Positions 19,224-27,820 of a DNA stretch of 64,000 bases are shown piece by piece. A model generated the notes under the pieces. That model did no database searches and was not told the origin of the DNA. It was given only the letters and a program-made list of their open reading frames with translations. Location of the stretch: positions 1 through 64,000 of the forward strand of contig JAKQOG010000010.1 in assembly GCA_029565395.1 (NCBI GenBank), in the 5' to 3' direction. The stretch comes from Candidatus Hydrogenedentota bacterium (lineage in GTDB: Bacteria > Hydrogenedentota > Hydrogenedentia > Hydrogenedentales > CAILVY01). Every line of letters starts with the position of its first letter. Positions within the stretch are counted from its first letter, which is position 1. The translations under genes and the position numbers were made by a program.

Positions 19224-20666
19224 ATGCGGCGAATGAAGTTGGTAACACTTGGAGGGCTGTTGGTCGCTGGAATCCTCTTGATTGCGGTGGGTGTATGGCT
19301 GGGTCAGTATCGCTCCGTTGCGCCCGCCCGGAAAGCGGTTCGGCAGCGGCTGACCTCGGGCCCGAATGTGGTGTTGATCATCATTGATGCCTTGCGCGCG
19401 GACCGGGTGGGCGGCAAGCGAAACGGCCAGCCGCTGATGACGTTTTTGGAAGAGTTTTCAAAGGGGTCGGCTGTTTTTGAACACGCCGTGACTGCGTGCA
19501 CGTGGACGCGTCCCTCCATAGCTTCGTTGCTTACATCGCTTCATGTGAACACCCATCAGGTATTCTCGGACGGTAAAACGAGCTTGGATGGCACCAACAT
19601 GGCGGATACCCTGTCACCGGGGCTGGAAACCATGGCGGAATACCTGTATGAACAGGGGTATCAAACGGCGGGGGTGCAAACCAACGGCAATCTGGCTCCA
19701 GTGTTTAAATATGACCAGGGATTTGAGAAATACCTTTATCTTCCGGACAGCACCACCCGGGAGGTCACGGATGCAACGCTGGGTCTTCTAAATAATCTGA
19801 CCTCTCCCTTCTTCCTGTATGTCCATTATCTCGATCCTCACCTGCCATATAATCCACCGGAGGAATACCGGCGGCAGTTTGGCTGGCCTCCAGCCATTTC
19901 TCCGGAAGAACTGAAGACCGTGACCACTGATTTTATGGCGTATGTGGTGAATTACATGAAATGCGTAAGCGGCGCTGAGACCGGGACCTATACGCCGCTT
20001 TCCGATGCAGCGAAAGAGACAGCCTGTCTTTTATACGATGCGGAAGTGCGGTATGTGGATGATGCATTGCGCCGGTTGGTCCCAGAACTTCAACGGCGCT
20101 GGCCAGACACCTATATTATCATCAGCGCGGATCATGGGGAACATCTCTGGGACCATGATTCCTATGGACATGGTCTGTCCATGTACGAAGAGGTATTGCA
20201 TGTTCCGATGATTGTTTCCGGGCCGGGTATTTCCCCATGCAATATTCCCCGGAATGTCAGCCTGGTGGATATATTGCCGACCGTGGCCGCCTGGCTGAAA
20301 TTGCCAGTGCGCCCGTTCTGGCAAGGGAAGGATATGTTCGCTCCGCCCCCCAAAGAACCACGGCCGTTCTTTTCATATACGGAGGGCCCCAATCCCGGGT
20401 GGAAAACGAAGAGAGAAATGGTGCTGGTGGGAAACGACAAATTAATCGTGGATCGTATGAAGGATATGGTGGAGTTATATGACGTTGCTAAGGATCCACA
20501 GAATCTTCATGATCTTTCCGGAGAGCGGCCTGAACAGGTCAAGGCTTTCCGGGCATTGCTGGATGAGCACCAGAAGGAGAATATGCGTGCGCGGCAAACT
20601 GTTCGAACCAAAGCTGTGATGGATGCGGAAACAGAAGAACGGCTTCATGGAATCGGGTATAAATAA
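19224..20666 (+). CDS. Membrane-anchored sulfatase/phosphatase-superfamily protein
   Basis: The 480-residue protein has an N-terminal membrane helix (about 6-26) and an alkaline-phosphatase-superfamily fold. Metal ligands sit in NVVLIIIDALRADRVG (Asp55-Asp60) and ADHGEHLWDHDSYGHG. The usual sulfatase C/S-x-P-x-R formylglycine motif is absent: the corresponding stretch reads ACTWTRPSIASLLTSL (91-106), like phosphotransferase or threonine-nucleophile members. It may act on sulfate or phosphate esters, or transfer a phospho-group at the membrane. Its own promoter lies 60 bases upstream. The DUF72 gene starts two bases after its stop. Confidence 0.85.
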   Translation: MRRMKLVTLGGLLVAGILLIAVGVWLGQYRSVAPARKAVRQRLTSGPNVVLIIIDALRADRVGGKRNGQPLMTFLEEFSKGSAVFEHAVTACTWTRPSIASLLTSLHVNTHQVFSDGKTSLDGTNMADTLSPGLETMAEYLYEQGYQTAGVQTNGNLAPVFKYDQGFEKYLYLPDSTTREVTDATLGLLNNLTSPFFLYVHYLDPHLPYNPPEEYRRQFGWPPAISPEELKTVTTDFMAYVVNYMKCVSGAETGTYTPLSDAAKETACLLYDAEVRYVDDALRRLVPELQRRWPDTYIIISADHGEHLWDHDSYGHGLSMYEEVLHVPMIVSGPGISPCNIPRNVSLVDILPTVAAWLKLPVRPFWQGKDMFAPPPKEPRPFFSYTEGPNPGWKTKREMVLVGNDKLIVDRMKDMVELYDVAKDPQNLHDLSGERPEQVKAFRALLDEHQKENMRARQTVRTKAVMDAETEERLHGIGYK

Positions 20667-20668
20667 AT

Positions 20669-21580
20669 ATGAGTGAGGATTCTCCCCCAGAGGAGTCCAT
20701 GGGTGCTCTTGCGGAGGGGAAAGTGCGTGTGGGTCCGGCTGGCTGGTCGTATAAGGATTGGGAGGGGATTGTCTATCCGCCTGGCATGCCGCGCAGCCTG
20801 CATCCCCTGGCATTCCTGGCCCCGTTTTTTGACACGGTTGAGATCAATACTTCTTTCTACAGGCCGCTGAACCCGAAACATGGTGCGGGATGGGTGAAAC
20901 GGGTGGAGGAGAATCCACGGTTCCTGTTCACGGTGAAATTGTGGGAACGATTCACACATGACCGCGGCGCATGGCCGGGCGAGGCGGAAATCAGGCTTTT
21001 CCGGGATGGGATCGCGCCGTTGCACGAAGCGGGAAAACTTGGGGCGGTGTTGATTCAGTTTCCATGGAGTTTCAAGCGCGTTCCGGAGAACCGGCAATGG
21101 CTGGCGCGGGTCTTGGAAGAATTTTCGGATTATCCGCTGGCACTGGAATTGCGGCATGCCTCCTGGGATCGTCCGGAAGTATATGCGGGGTTGGCGGCGC
21201 GCAAAGTGGCCTTCTGCAATATTGACCAGCCGCTCTTCGCCCAATCGATTGAACCTTCTGCGAATGTGACGGCGCCCCTTGGATATATCCGCCTCCATGG
21301 CCGCAACGCACAAGACTGGTTCCGGGAAGAAGCGGGGCGTGATGATCGATACAACTATCTCTATACCGGGGATGAATTGCAGCCCTGGATTGAAAAAATC
21401 AATCAGATGAAAAAACGCGTTAATGATTTATTCGTTACCACCAACAATCATTTTCGCGGACAGGCTATAGTAAATGCTCTGGAGATCCAAGCGGCGCTCG
21501 GACGGGTGCACACGGCCTTGCCGAACGATCTTCTTCAGTATTATCCGCGGCTGAAGAAGCTGTTGCACGAAGAAAAATGA
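20669..21580 (+). CDS. DUF72 (YecE-like) family protein
   Basis: The 303-residue product has the DUF72 hallmarks VGPAGWSYKDWEGIVYP (residues 22-38), FFDTVEINTSFYRPL near 57 and VRLHGRN-like YIRLHGRNAQDWF near 210. These are TIM-barrel proteins of unknown biochemistry. The ATG at 20669 lies two bases after the previous stop. A second ATG at 20699 with GAGGAG just upstream may be the true start and would remove 10 non-conserved residues. Tight spacing implies co-transcription with the sulfatase-fold gene. Confidence 0.88.
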   Translation: MSEDSPPEESMGALAEGKVRVGPAGWSYKDWEGIVYPPGMPRSLHPLAFLAPFFDTVEINTSFYRPLNPKHGAGWVKRVEENPRFLFTVKLWERFTHDRGAWPGEAEIRLFRDGIAPLHEAGKLGAVLIQFPWSFKRVPENRQWLARVLEEFSDYPLALELRHASWDRPEVYAGLAARKVAFCNIDQPLFAQSIEPSANVTAPLGYIRLHGRNAQDWFREEAGRDDRYNYLYTGDELQPWIEKINQMKKRVNDLFVTTNNHFRGQAIVNALEIQAALGRVHTALPNDLLQYYPRLKKLLHEEK

Positions 21581-21614
21581 CGCATGGGGCGTGCAGAGCA
21601 CACTCCATGCGTCA
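21578..21614. terminator. Bidirectional terminator between convergent genes
   Basis: TGACGCATGG (21578-21587) pairs with CCATGCGTCA (21605-21614), with an inner GTGC-AGA-GCAC hairpin. T-rich sequence follows on both strands (TTTCCATTTTTT on plus, TTTTTCTTC on minus). It overlaps the DUF72 stop codon. Confidence 0.88.
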
Positions 21615-21631
21615 TTTCCATTTTTTAAGGA

Positions 21632-22501
21632 TTATTTCTTTGCAGCGGCGGCGATTTCAGCGGCCATTTTATCAACATTGGCGACACATTGGGCGAGCTC
21701 GGGAACGGAGTTGTCCCAGTTATATTCATATTCGGCGGAAAAGAGGCCCTTGAATCCCTGGCGGTGCAATTCTTCAAGAATAGCTTTGATATTGGTGATG
21801 CCGGTTCCCCATGGGACATCGTGTGCGCGGGGGCTGGCTTCGTTCAGGTCTTTCAGGTGAAGGGAAATGATGCGTCCTTCGAGTTTCTTGATGCAATCAA
21901 GGGAAACGAGGCCGGAGCGGATCCAGTGGCCGGTGTCTGCGCAGGAACCAACGCGTTTGCTCAGGCCTTGAAGCTTTTCGAATTCGGTATCAACATTCCA
22001 GTATTTGGAAGGTTTGGGATGATTATGGATGGCGACATTGATGGCGTATTCGTCGGCGAGCTTGCTGACGAGAGGCAGATCTTTAAATCCCGGCTCGGAG
22101 GTGATTGTTTCAATGCCCATAGCTTTTGCAAAATCGAAGACTTTCCGGGCCTGGGCTTCGTCGCCGGGCAAATCGACAACGCCGTAGGCGTTAAGCGTGA
22201 CGTTGGCGGCTTTTAACTTGTCGTTCACAACTTTCTGCAATTCCGGAGACATGTTGTGGTCAAAGACGGCATCGCCGGTCTCCTTGCTTAGTTTTTGACC
22301 CGGATACGCTTCAATCCATTTGAGGCCGAGCGAGGCGACCTTGTCTACGGCCTCGAAGAAGGTGAAGTGATTGAAGGTGTAGGCCTGGCATCCGATGCGC
22401 CACCCGATGGCTTCGGCATTGGGCGCGCCCTGGGCCATGGCGGCGCCGGACACAACGCATAGAACCGCTGTCAGTACTGATAGAGCAACCAGTGATTTCA
22501 T
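21632..22501 (-). CDS. Exported sugar phosphate isomerase/epimerase-like TIM barrel
   Basis: The 289-residue protein carries a signal peptide (MKSLVALSVLTAVLCVVSGAAMA), then an AP-endonuclease-2/xylose-isomerase-like barrel. Recognisable elements are FFEAVDKVASLGLKWIEAYPG near 50, metal-site histidines and acids in INVAIHNHPKP near 155, SCADTGHWIRSG near 185, ISLHLKDLNE near 215, and FSAEYEYNW near 260. Family members isomerise or epimerise keto-sugars or inositol derivatives. Export is unusual for this fold but common in the lineage suggested here. Substrate unknown. It lies 43 bases downstream of the PAS protein gene on the same strand. Confidence 0.87.
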   Translation of the reverse strand: MKSLVALSVLTAVLCVVSGAAMAQGAPNAEAIGWRIGCQAYTFNHFTFFEAVDKVASLGLKWIEAYPGQKLSKETGDAVFDHNMSPELQKVVNDKLKAANVTLNAYGVVDLPGDEAQARKVFDFAKAMGIETITSEPGFKDLPLVSKLADEYAINVAIHNHPKPSKYWNVDTEFEKLQGLSKRVGSCADTGHWIRSGLVSLDCIKKLEGRIISLHLKDLNEASPRAHDVPWGTGITNIKAILEELHRQGFKGLFSAEYEYNWDNSVPELAQCVANVDKMAAEIAAAAKK

Positions 22502-22544
22502 ACCGTTTTCCTTTATTGGTTGTATTGTTATGTTCGAAACAGAG

Positions 22545-23423
22545 CTACGATTGTAGCGTATTCATGAGTTGTTGTGCGAGTGCGGCGGCGGCGTTGCACT
22601 GGGCCTGGGATTTGGCCAGTGCCGCCTGCATCTGATTTACGTGCTGTTGCAGATCCGCGAGTTCCTTTTGCTTTTGTTCGCCCATGCGCTGGTGTTCGGC
22701 CAGAAGAGCTTGCGCTTTTTGTAATTCTTGTTGGAGCGCTGCGGCCCGCTGTTCACATTCCGCGGCCTTGGCCAACTGCGCCTGCGCCGCCTGGAGTTGT
22801 TTGGCCAGGGTTAACAACTCTGCTTCGCGTTCCTGCAATTTTTTTTGGACATTCTGCAGTTGGCCCTGGGTCTCGGCAAACAGACGATCTTTTTCGAGGA
22901 CCTGGGCTTTCACCGCCTCCGATTCTTTTGCAGCGGCCTGAATTGCGCGTTGGCTGGCCTCCTGCTGGGCTTGAAGCTGCTCCACGGCGTCCGCCGCGCG
23001 TTGTTCGAGATCTTTTTGTTTGGCCAGGCCCGCGCTCAATTCTTCCTCACGCTGTTTAAAGTCGGTGATATCGCGGGCGAAGATCAGAATGCCAGCTGGG
23101 TCGCCGTTTTCGTCAAGCACGGGGGCGCGCGTGATGTCGATCCAGCGCTTGCCTTCTACACCAGTCAAGGATTGTTCCAACAGGCGAGGGAGGCCGGTTT
23201 TGAAGATGGTATTTTCCGCCTGTTGACAAAGCTTGGCTTCTTCGGCGGGGAAGAGGTCGGCATCTTTTTTCCCGATAATGTCTTCGGCGGCACGGCCCAG
23301 GAACTGGGAAAAGGCCGGATTCACGACTTCGTAAGCGAGTTGTTTGTTTTTGAGAGCCAATAGCCCCGGAATCCCCGTGAGCATGGTCCGCAATAATCGT
23401 TGTTGGCTGTCATTTATGGCCAT
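22545..23423 (-). CDS. PAS-domain protein with long coiled coil
   Basis: The 292-residue product begins, in my choice, at MAINDSQQRLL; an upstream extension of 54 residues has no domain similarity. A PAS domain spans about residues 10-120 (GIPGLLALKNKQLAYEVVNPAFSQFLGRAAEDIIGKKDADLFP, closing with GILIFARDITDFKQREEEL). The rest is a nearly continuous Gln/Ala/Glu-rich coiled coil. No kinase, GGDEF or HTH output domain follows, so it probably signals through protein-protein contacts or is a partner of a separate histidine kinase. Cytosolic; ligand unknown. Confidence 0.8.
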   Translation of the reverse strand: MAINDSQQRLLRTMLTGIPGLLALKNKQLAYEVVNPAFSQFLGRAAEDIIGKKDADLFPAEEAKLCQQAENTIFKTGLPRLLEQSLTGVEGKRWIDITRAPVLDENGDPAGILIFARDITDFKQREEELSAGLAKQKDLEQRAADAVEQLQAQQEASQRAIQAAAKESEAVKAQVLEKDRLFAETQGQLQNVQKKLQEREAELLTLAKQLQAAQAQLAKAAECEQRAAALQQELQKAQALLAEHQRMGEQKQKELADLQQHVNQMQAALAKSQAQCNAAAALAQQLMNTLQS

Positions 23424-23626
23424 ATCCGGCAATATCCTTTTTCCCCGGTACAAAGGTGTATGCTCCCATATCGCGGGGGAGTGGTGCAAGTCAAATGAAT
23501 CCACCCGGACAACATCAATATAAAAAATGCTTTTGGGGGGTGGGATTTTGAATAGAATGTTGGGTGTTTTTAGCAGGAAAAACAAAAACCGCTTTCTGCT
23601 ATTATTAGGGTTAATTGGAGGCGGTT

Positions 23627-24271
23627 ATGAACAATTTGGATTATTTACTAAGCTATATTCCGGCGTCGGCAGGCCGGATTTTGGATATGGGCCGCGTTGC
23701 ACCGGCGCGGTGCAGGGCGCTGAAGGAGCGGGGCGCGGAGGTGATGGCCGTGGTTGAATCGGAGGAGGAAGCAGAGGGGCTGGCGGAATGGGTGAGCGGG
23801 ACAGTCCACGGGGATTGGCAAACGCTTGAATTGCCATTTCGGGAGGATTATTTCGAGTGTGTTGTATGTGAGGATCTGCTGCCGCGTCTTCGGGATCCAA
23901 AGCCAGTGCTGGAACGGCTGGCGCGGATGTTGTCGCCGCATGGCGTATTCGTGATGACGGTTCCGAATCTTCAATACTATAAGGTGGTGACGGATCTGGC
24001 GGAAGGGCGGTGGGTGTTGGGGGAACAGGGGGTGCTGGCACGGGCGCATATTCGCTTTTTTACGGCATATGAAGCGGTTCGTTTGGTAGATGCTTCGGGT
24101 CTGGAGGCGCGGGGATGTTCCGCGCTGGTGGTGGACGATCCGGCAGCGGTTCCCCTAGATACGGAGGGCTGCATTCAGGTTGGACGAATACGGCTAGGGC
24201 CATTGAATGACACGGAATACCTGGCGTTTCGCACGCAGGAATATGTGATTGTAGCGACGCGGCGGCAGTGA
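23627..24271 (+). CDS. Class I SAM-dependent methyltransferase-like protein
   Basis: The 214-residue product begins at the ATG preceded by GGAGG at 23617-23621. Its layout fits a Methyltransf_11/12-type fold: ILDMGRVAPARCRALKERGAEVMAVVE (motif I region), ELPFREDYFECVVCEDLLPRLRDPKPVLERLARML, FVMTVPNLQYY, then RAHIRFFTAYEAVRLVDASGL. The last blocks resemble methyltransferases that modify sugars or lipids. Motif I is degenerate: the normal G-x-G is replaced by G-R-V-A-P, so SAM binding may be altered. Its target is unknown; no glycosyltransferase is adjacent. Confidence 0.75.
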   Translation: MNNLDYLLSYIPASAGRILDMGRVAPARCRALKERGAEVMAVVESEEEAEGLAEWVSGTVHGDWQTLELPFREDYFECVVCEDLLPRLRDPKPVLERLARMLSPHGVFVMTVPNLQYYKVVTDLAEGRWVLGEQGVLARAHIRFFTAYEAVRLVDASGLEARGCSALVVDDPAAVPLDTEGCIQVGRIRLGPLNDTEYLAFRTQEYVIVATRRQ

Positions 24272-24386
24272 GTGCCCCAATCGGAAATGCAAAAATTAAT
24301 TGCCATCCCGAATTTTTCCGTTTGAAGAATAGTAACGATTACGATTAAACTTTTGGCGGCGGGATCTGTAAATGAGGAGAAATGCC

Positions 24387-25256
24387 ATGTATTGCTCGAT
24401 TCGGGATTGTATGATCATTGATACGTTCCCCACGCCGTATGAGGGGGTATTAACGTTGGGGATCAATGCGGTGGAAATCGAACTAAGCCGATCGTTTGAG
24501 GTGTGTACGATGCATTCGCGGGAGAAGGCCGTGCTAAAGGATGATGCGTCGGCCATAACATATCGCAAGCAGTTGGACAATCTAGACATCCGGCCGGTCA
24601 GTTTTTTGACGGCGTGTGATTTCAGTGCAGGGGATCAGGAGGAGAATATCCGCTGGATCACGCGTGCCCTGGAACTTGCCTCGCTGCTGGGCATGGATAA
24701 CATCCGGATCGATTCGGCGATGGCGCGGGAGCTTGACTTGACGTTCGAGGAGCGGGTGAAGTTGTTTTCGGAGGGTTTGCGGGAGGTGCTTCGGCGCACG
24801 GCGGGGCTGTCAGTGGCGATGGGGATAGAGAATCATGGTTTCCAGGGGAATAATCTGGCCTTTTTGCTGAATGTGTTTATGCGGGTGGATTCTGATCGTC
24901 TTGGATCAACGTTGGATACGGGGAATTTTTACTGGCGGGGATATCCGTTGTCGGAGGTGTATGGGATATTAAGGGTGCTGGCGCCATACGCGAAGCATAC
25001 GCATCTCAAGAATATTCGCTATCCGGAAGAGGTGCGCGAAAAGACGCGGGAGGCGGGCTGGGAATATGAAAAATATGTGTCCCCGTTGGAGGAGGGGGAT
25101 GTGGACCATGCGTTGGTGCTTGGGCTGCTGCGGGATGCGGGCTACCGGGGGGATATCTGCATCGAGGATGAAAGCCTGGGCAAATACCCGGAAGGAGAAG
25201 CGCGGATTCAGGTGTTGGAGCGGGATGCGGCGTATGTGAAAAAATTGATTGGGTAG
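24387..25256 (+). CDS. Sugar phosphate isomerase/epimerase family protein
   Basis: A cytosolic TIM-barrel protein of 289 residues. The start at 24387 is preferred because AGGAG (24375-24379) lies 7 bases upstream. Metal-site signatures of the AP-endonuclease-2 family are visible in SVAMGIENHGFQGN near residue 150, LGSTLDTGNFYWRG near 180, AKHTHLKNIRYP near 215 and GDICIEDESLGKYPEG near 265. Likely an isomerase or epimerase of a sugar or inositol derivative. It follows the methyltransferase by 115 bases. Confidence 0.85.
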   Translation: MYCSIRDCMIIDTFPTPYEGVLTLGINAVEIELSRSFEVCTMHSREKAVLKDDASAITYRKQLDNLDIRPVSFLTACDFSAGDQEENIRWITRALELASLLGMDNIRIDSAMARELDLTFEERVKLFSEGLREVLRRTAGLSVAMGIENHGFQGNNLAFLLNVFMRVDSDRLGSTLDTGNFYWRGYPLSEVYGILRVLAPYAKHTHLKNIRYPEEVREKTREAGWEYEKYVSPLEEGDVDHALVLGLLRDAGYRGDICIEDESLGKYPEGEARIQVLERDAAYVKKLIG

Positions 25257-25617
25257 GGGATACTTTCAATGAGCTATCTGCCCCAGCCCTAACCCTTCCT
25301 GCATGCGGGGATAATAACCTTGAAAATACGGGACGAACAAGTGCAGTCGTTGATGGACAAACAACAGGATGCACCGTGCGCATCGGTTATGCGCACACCA
25401 CGCACCGCCCATCCTCAATCTCGCCGGCCCTCTATGTGACGTCTCCCCACAGACCTCTTTTTATTCATTTCGCGCATTTCATAAAAAATCTTTTCTTTCT
25501 AACACCAATCGCCAGCCCCTTCCATCAACAGCCATCATTGACACTGGTTTTATTCAATCATACGGAATGTGACAGAATGGATGATGTGGGGCATGTTACC
25601 CAAAAGGAGTTTATACA
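25257..25617. other. Intergenic region with a strong inverted repeat
   Basis: These 361 bases contain no convincing gene. A perfect 8-bp inverted repeat with 5-base spacer (GTGCGCAT 25376-25383, ATGCGCAC 25389-25396) is the only clear structure. The promoter of the patatin gene must lie in the right half, which is AT-richer. Confidence 0.6.
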
Positions 25618-27027
25618 ATGATAAAATATTCCGGCGCCATACTATTGACCATTCTGATGGCGGCAGGATGCCGCACCTTGCCCGTCCATAATAAGCCCCT
25701 TGAAACATATTCCGCCGATTACGGGTACCGTTACCGGAATATCAATCCCGGAGCCGATGATTCCGACAACCTGCTCGTAATACTCACTTTCAGTGGCGGC
25801 GGCACGCGCGCGGCCTCGCTCTCCTATGGCGTTCTCTGCGTGTTGCGCGATACCCAGATCTTTTGGCAAGGACGTTCCCGCCGGCTGCTGGACGAGGTGG
25901 ACGTCATCTCCTCGGTGTCGGGAGGAAGCCTCACCGCCGCCTATTACGCGTTGTTTGGCGACCGTATCTTTGAAGATTTTCCCAAACGCGTATTGTACCG
26001 GGATATCCAGGGCAATCTGCTCCGAAGCTTGCTGGCTCCGGCAAACCTTATCAAACTCGTGTCCCCTTTTTACGGACGCACGGATCTCATGGGCGACAAT
26101 TTCAGTGATTGGATCTTTGAACATAAAACCTATGGCGACCTCCTCGCCAGAAACCGCCGCCCCTACATCATCATCAACACCACCGACATGAGCCGGGGAA
26201 GCCGCCTTGGATTTACACAAGGACAATTCGACCTCTTCTATTCCGATTTAAATCCCTATCCCATTGGCAACGCGGTCGCGGCTTCCGCTGCTTTTCCGGG
26301 CCTCCTTGCCCCAATGACCCTCCGCAATTTCCCCAAGCCGGACGATTTCCAACCCCCTGCCTGGCTGGCCGACGATCAAAATGCAAAATCCGGATTCATC
26401 CCCGACGACCAATCCTGTTACCTCGACAAGCGCCGTACGGATATCTATGTTATCGACGGCGGTGTGTCGGACAATCTCGGGCTCTTGCCTATAATCATGG
26501 GTATCGACGGACATCATTCGGACGACAAGATCGGCGACGGTACCGCCGAATCCCTCCCTAAAAAAGTCATTATCATTACGGTAAACGCAGAAGGCCGTTC
26601 TAAACGGAGTTGGGAATTGAGTGCGGGATTGCCCGGTCTCATCGATACCCTCCTCACCTCCGGGACCGCCCCTCTCGGCAACTTCTCTCACGCCCAAATC
26701 GGATATCTCCGCCAACAGATCGCTTACCGGAACACCCTCAAAGAAATCAAACAACAGGTCGAACAACAAGCAACCGCGCAAGGTGTCAGTATTCAAATCC
26801 CGGCCCTCGAACAGCCCGATATCGACTTCTACTTCATCGAGGTTGCATTCAACCAGATTGCGTCCCCTGAAAAGCGTAACGCACTTTCCCGCGTCCCCAC
26901 CAATTTCAATCTGGGAAAAAAGAAAGTCGATGCGGTGTGCGGCTCCGCAAAAGAAATCCTCGCCGCAAATCCCGATTTTCAGGCCATGCTCGCCACCCTG
27001 CAGCCCCCAGGAGTACCGAGCAAATAG
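25618..27027 (+). CDS. Patatin-like phospholipase, predicted lipoprotein
   Basis: The 469-residue protein has a lipoprotein signal with lipobox LMAAGC (Cys18), so it is probably envelope-anchored. The patatin catalytic elements are all present: oxyanion loop FSGGGTRAAS near 60, nucleophile serine in SVSGGS near 105, and the aspartate in DGGVSDNLG near 285. Patatins are serine-aspartate lipid acyl hydrolases acting on phospholipids or lysophospholipids. AAAGGAG is upstream of the ATG. Third codon positions look more C-rich than in neighbours, which may reflect transfer but was not measured. Confidence 0.9.
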   Translation: MIKYSGAILLTILMAAGCRTLPVHNKPLETYSADYGYRYRNINPGADDSDNLLVILTFSGGGTRAASLSYGVLCVLRDTQIFWQGRSRRLLDEVDVISSVSGGSLTAAYYALFGDRIFEDFPKRVLYRDIQGNLLRSLLAPANLIKLVSPFYGRTDLMGDNFSDWIFEHKTYGDLLARNRRPYIIINTTDMSRGSRLGFTQGQFDLFYSDLNPYPIGNAVAASAAFPGLLAPMTLRNFPKPDDFQPPAWLADDQNAKSGFIPDDQSCYLDKRRTDIYVIDGGVSDNLGLLPIIMGIDGHHSDDKIGDGTAESLPKKVIIITVNAEGRSKRSWELSAGLPGLIDTLLTSGTAPLGNFSHAQIGYLRQQIAYRNTLKEIKQQVEQQATAQGVSIQIPALEQPDIDFYFIEVAFNQIASPEKRNALSRVPTNFNLGKKKVDAVCGSAKEILAANPDFQAMLATLQPPGVPSK

Positions 27028-27080
27028 TATTTATGCATTCTTTTTATGTGCATATATATTAAGTGACGAAGAAAATCCCC

Positions 27081-27797
27081 TTAAAAAAGGCGCAGAACAG
27101 AAGGGGCAGGACGGAGCTGCGCCAGCAAAATCGGCAGCGGATTGGCCCAGCGCTCTGCCTTGTCAAGAATGGCGCTGTCGGACGAAACAACCACCACCTC
27201 ACAAGACGCCAAAAAATGATCAGGATTGGGGAGCAGTTCCGCGCCCCACGGCCAGTTATGTTCCTCTGCTGTTTCCAACAATAGCGCACGCAACCGTCCG
27301 CTATTGGATACGGGGGCGTCAAAATACCACATCGCCCGCCCCACCCCCAGACGCACAAGACATTGGCCCGCCTGCACCACGGCGGGAAGCGTTTCCTCAA
27401 CTCGGTGGTAGGCCCCGTGAAGACTGGCTAAATCGCGGATGCATCCGTCCCGGCCTTCGATCAAAATCCCGCCCGCCAAAGCGCTTTCAATCGTGATCAA
27501 AAAATTATACCCGTCAATGGCCAGAATCGCGCCCTCCAGCAACCCCGCATCCACACAATGATCCCTTCGCCTTTGCAATGCGGCGTCTGAACATGCCGTC
27601 CGCTGCAACGCCATACGCTGCCGCGCATCAAGCTGATAATGATCGCCCACCAGTTTGATCGAAGCTTTCTCAGCATAACCACGGGTATACAAGAAGGACA
27701 AGTCAGCCGCACCCGCGCGCAAGCGTGGCAGGCGCCGCTCGCTAAACAGCATATCATCCTCGGGATGCCGCCCCCGATGCCGTTGTTTATTGGGCAT
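27081..27797 (-). CDS. DUF434 family protein
   Basis: The 238-residue protein shows the conserved start RGRHPEDDMLFSERRLPRLRAGAADLSFLYTRGYAEKASIKLVGDHYQLDARQRMAL of the DUF434 family, followed by a second region (GAILAIDGYNFLITIESAL, near 90-110) typical of the paired DUF5616 domain. The function is not established. The second region has an acidic pocket reminiscent of nuclease-like folds (DGYN, YFDAPVSNSG, VVVSSDSAILD), but I would not assign an activity. It lies 23 bases after a repeat-bearing hypothetical gene on the same strand. Confidence 0.85.
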   Translation of the reverse strand: MPNKQRHRGRHPEDDMLFSERRLPRLRAGAADLSFLYTRGYAEKASIKLVGDHYQLDARQRMALQRTACSDAALQRRRDHCVDAGLLEGAILAIDGYNFLITIESALAGGILIEGRDGCIRDLASLHGAYHRVEETLPAVVQAGQCLVRLGVGRAMWYFDAPVSNSGRLRALLLETAEEHNWPWGAELLPNPDHFLASCEVVVVSSDSAILDKAERWANPLPILLAQLRPAPSVLRLF

Positions 27798-27820
27798 ACT
27801 CTAAAAAATCCAACAATCGT

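Noticed and set aside
26621-27496. 291-codon plus-strand frame spanning the patatin and DUF434 gene ends
   Set aside because: Low-complexity, Pro/Ser-rich, overlaps two real genes in other frames.
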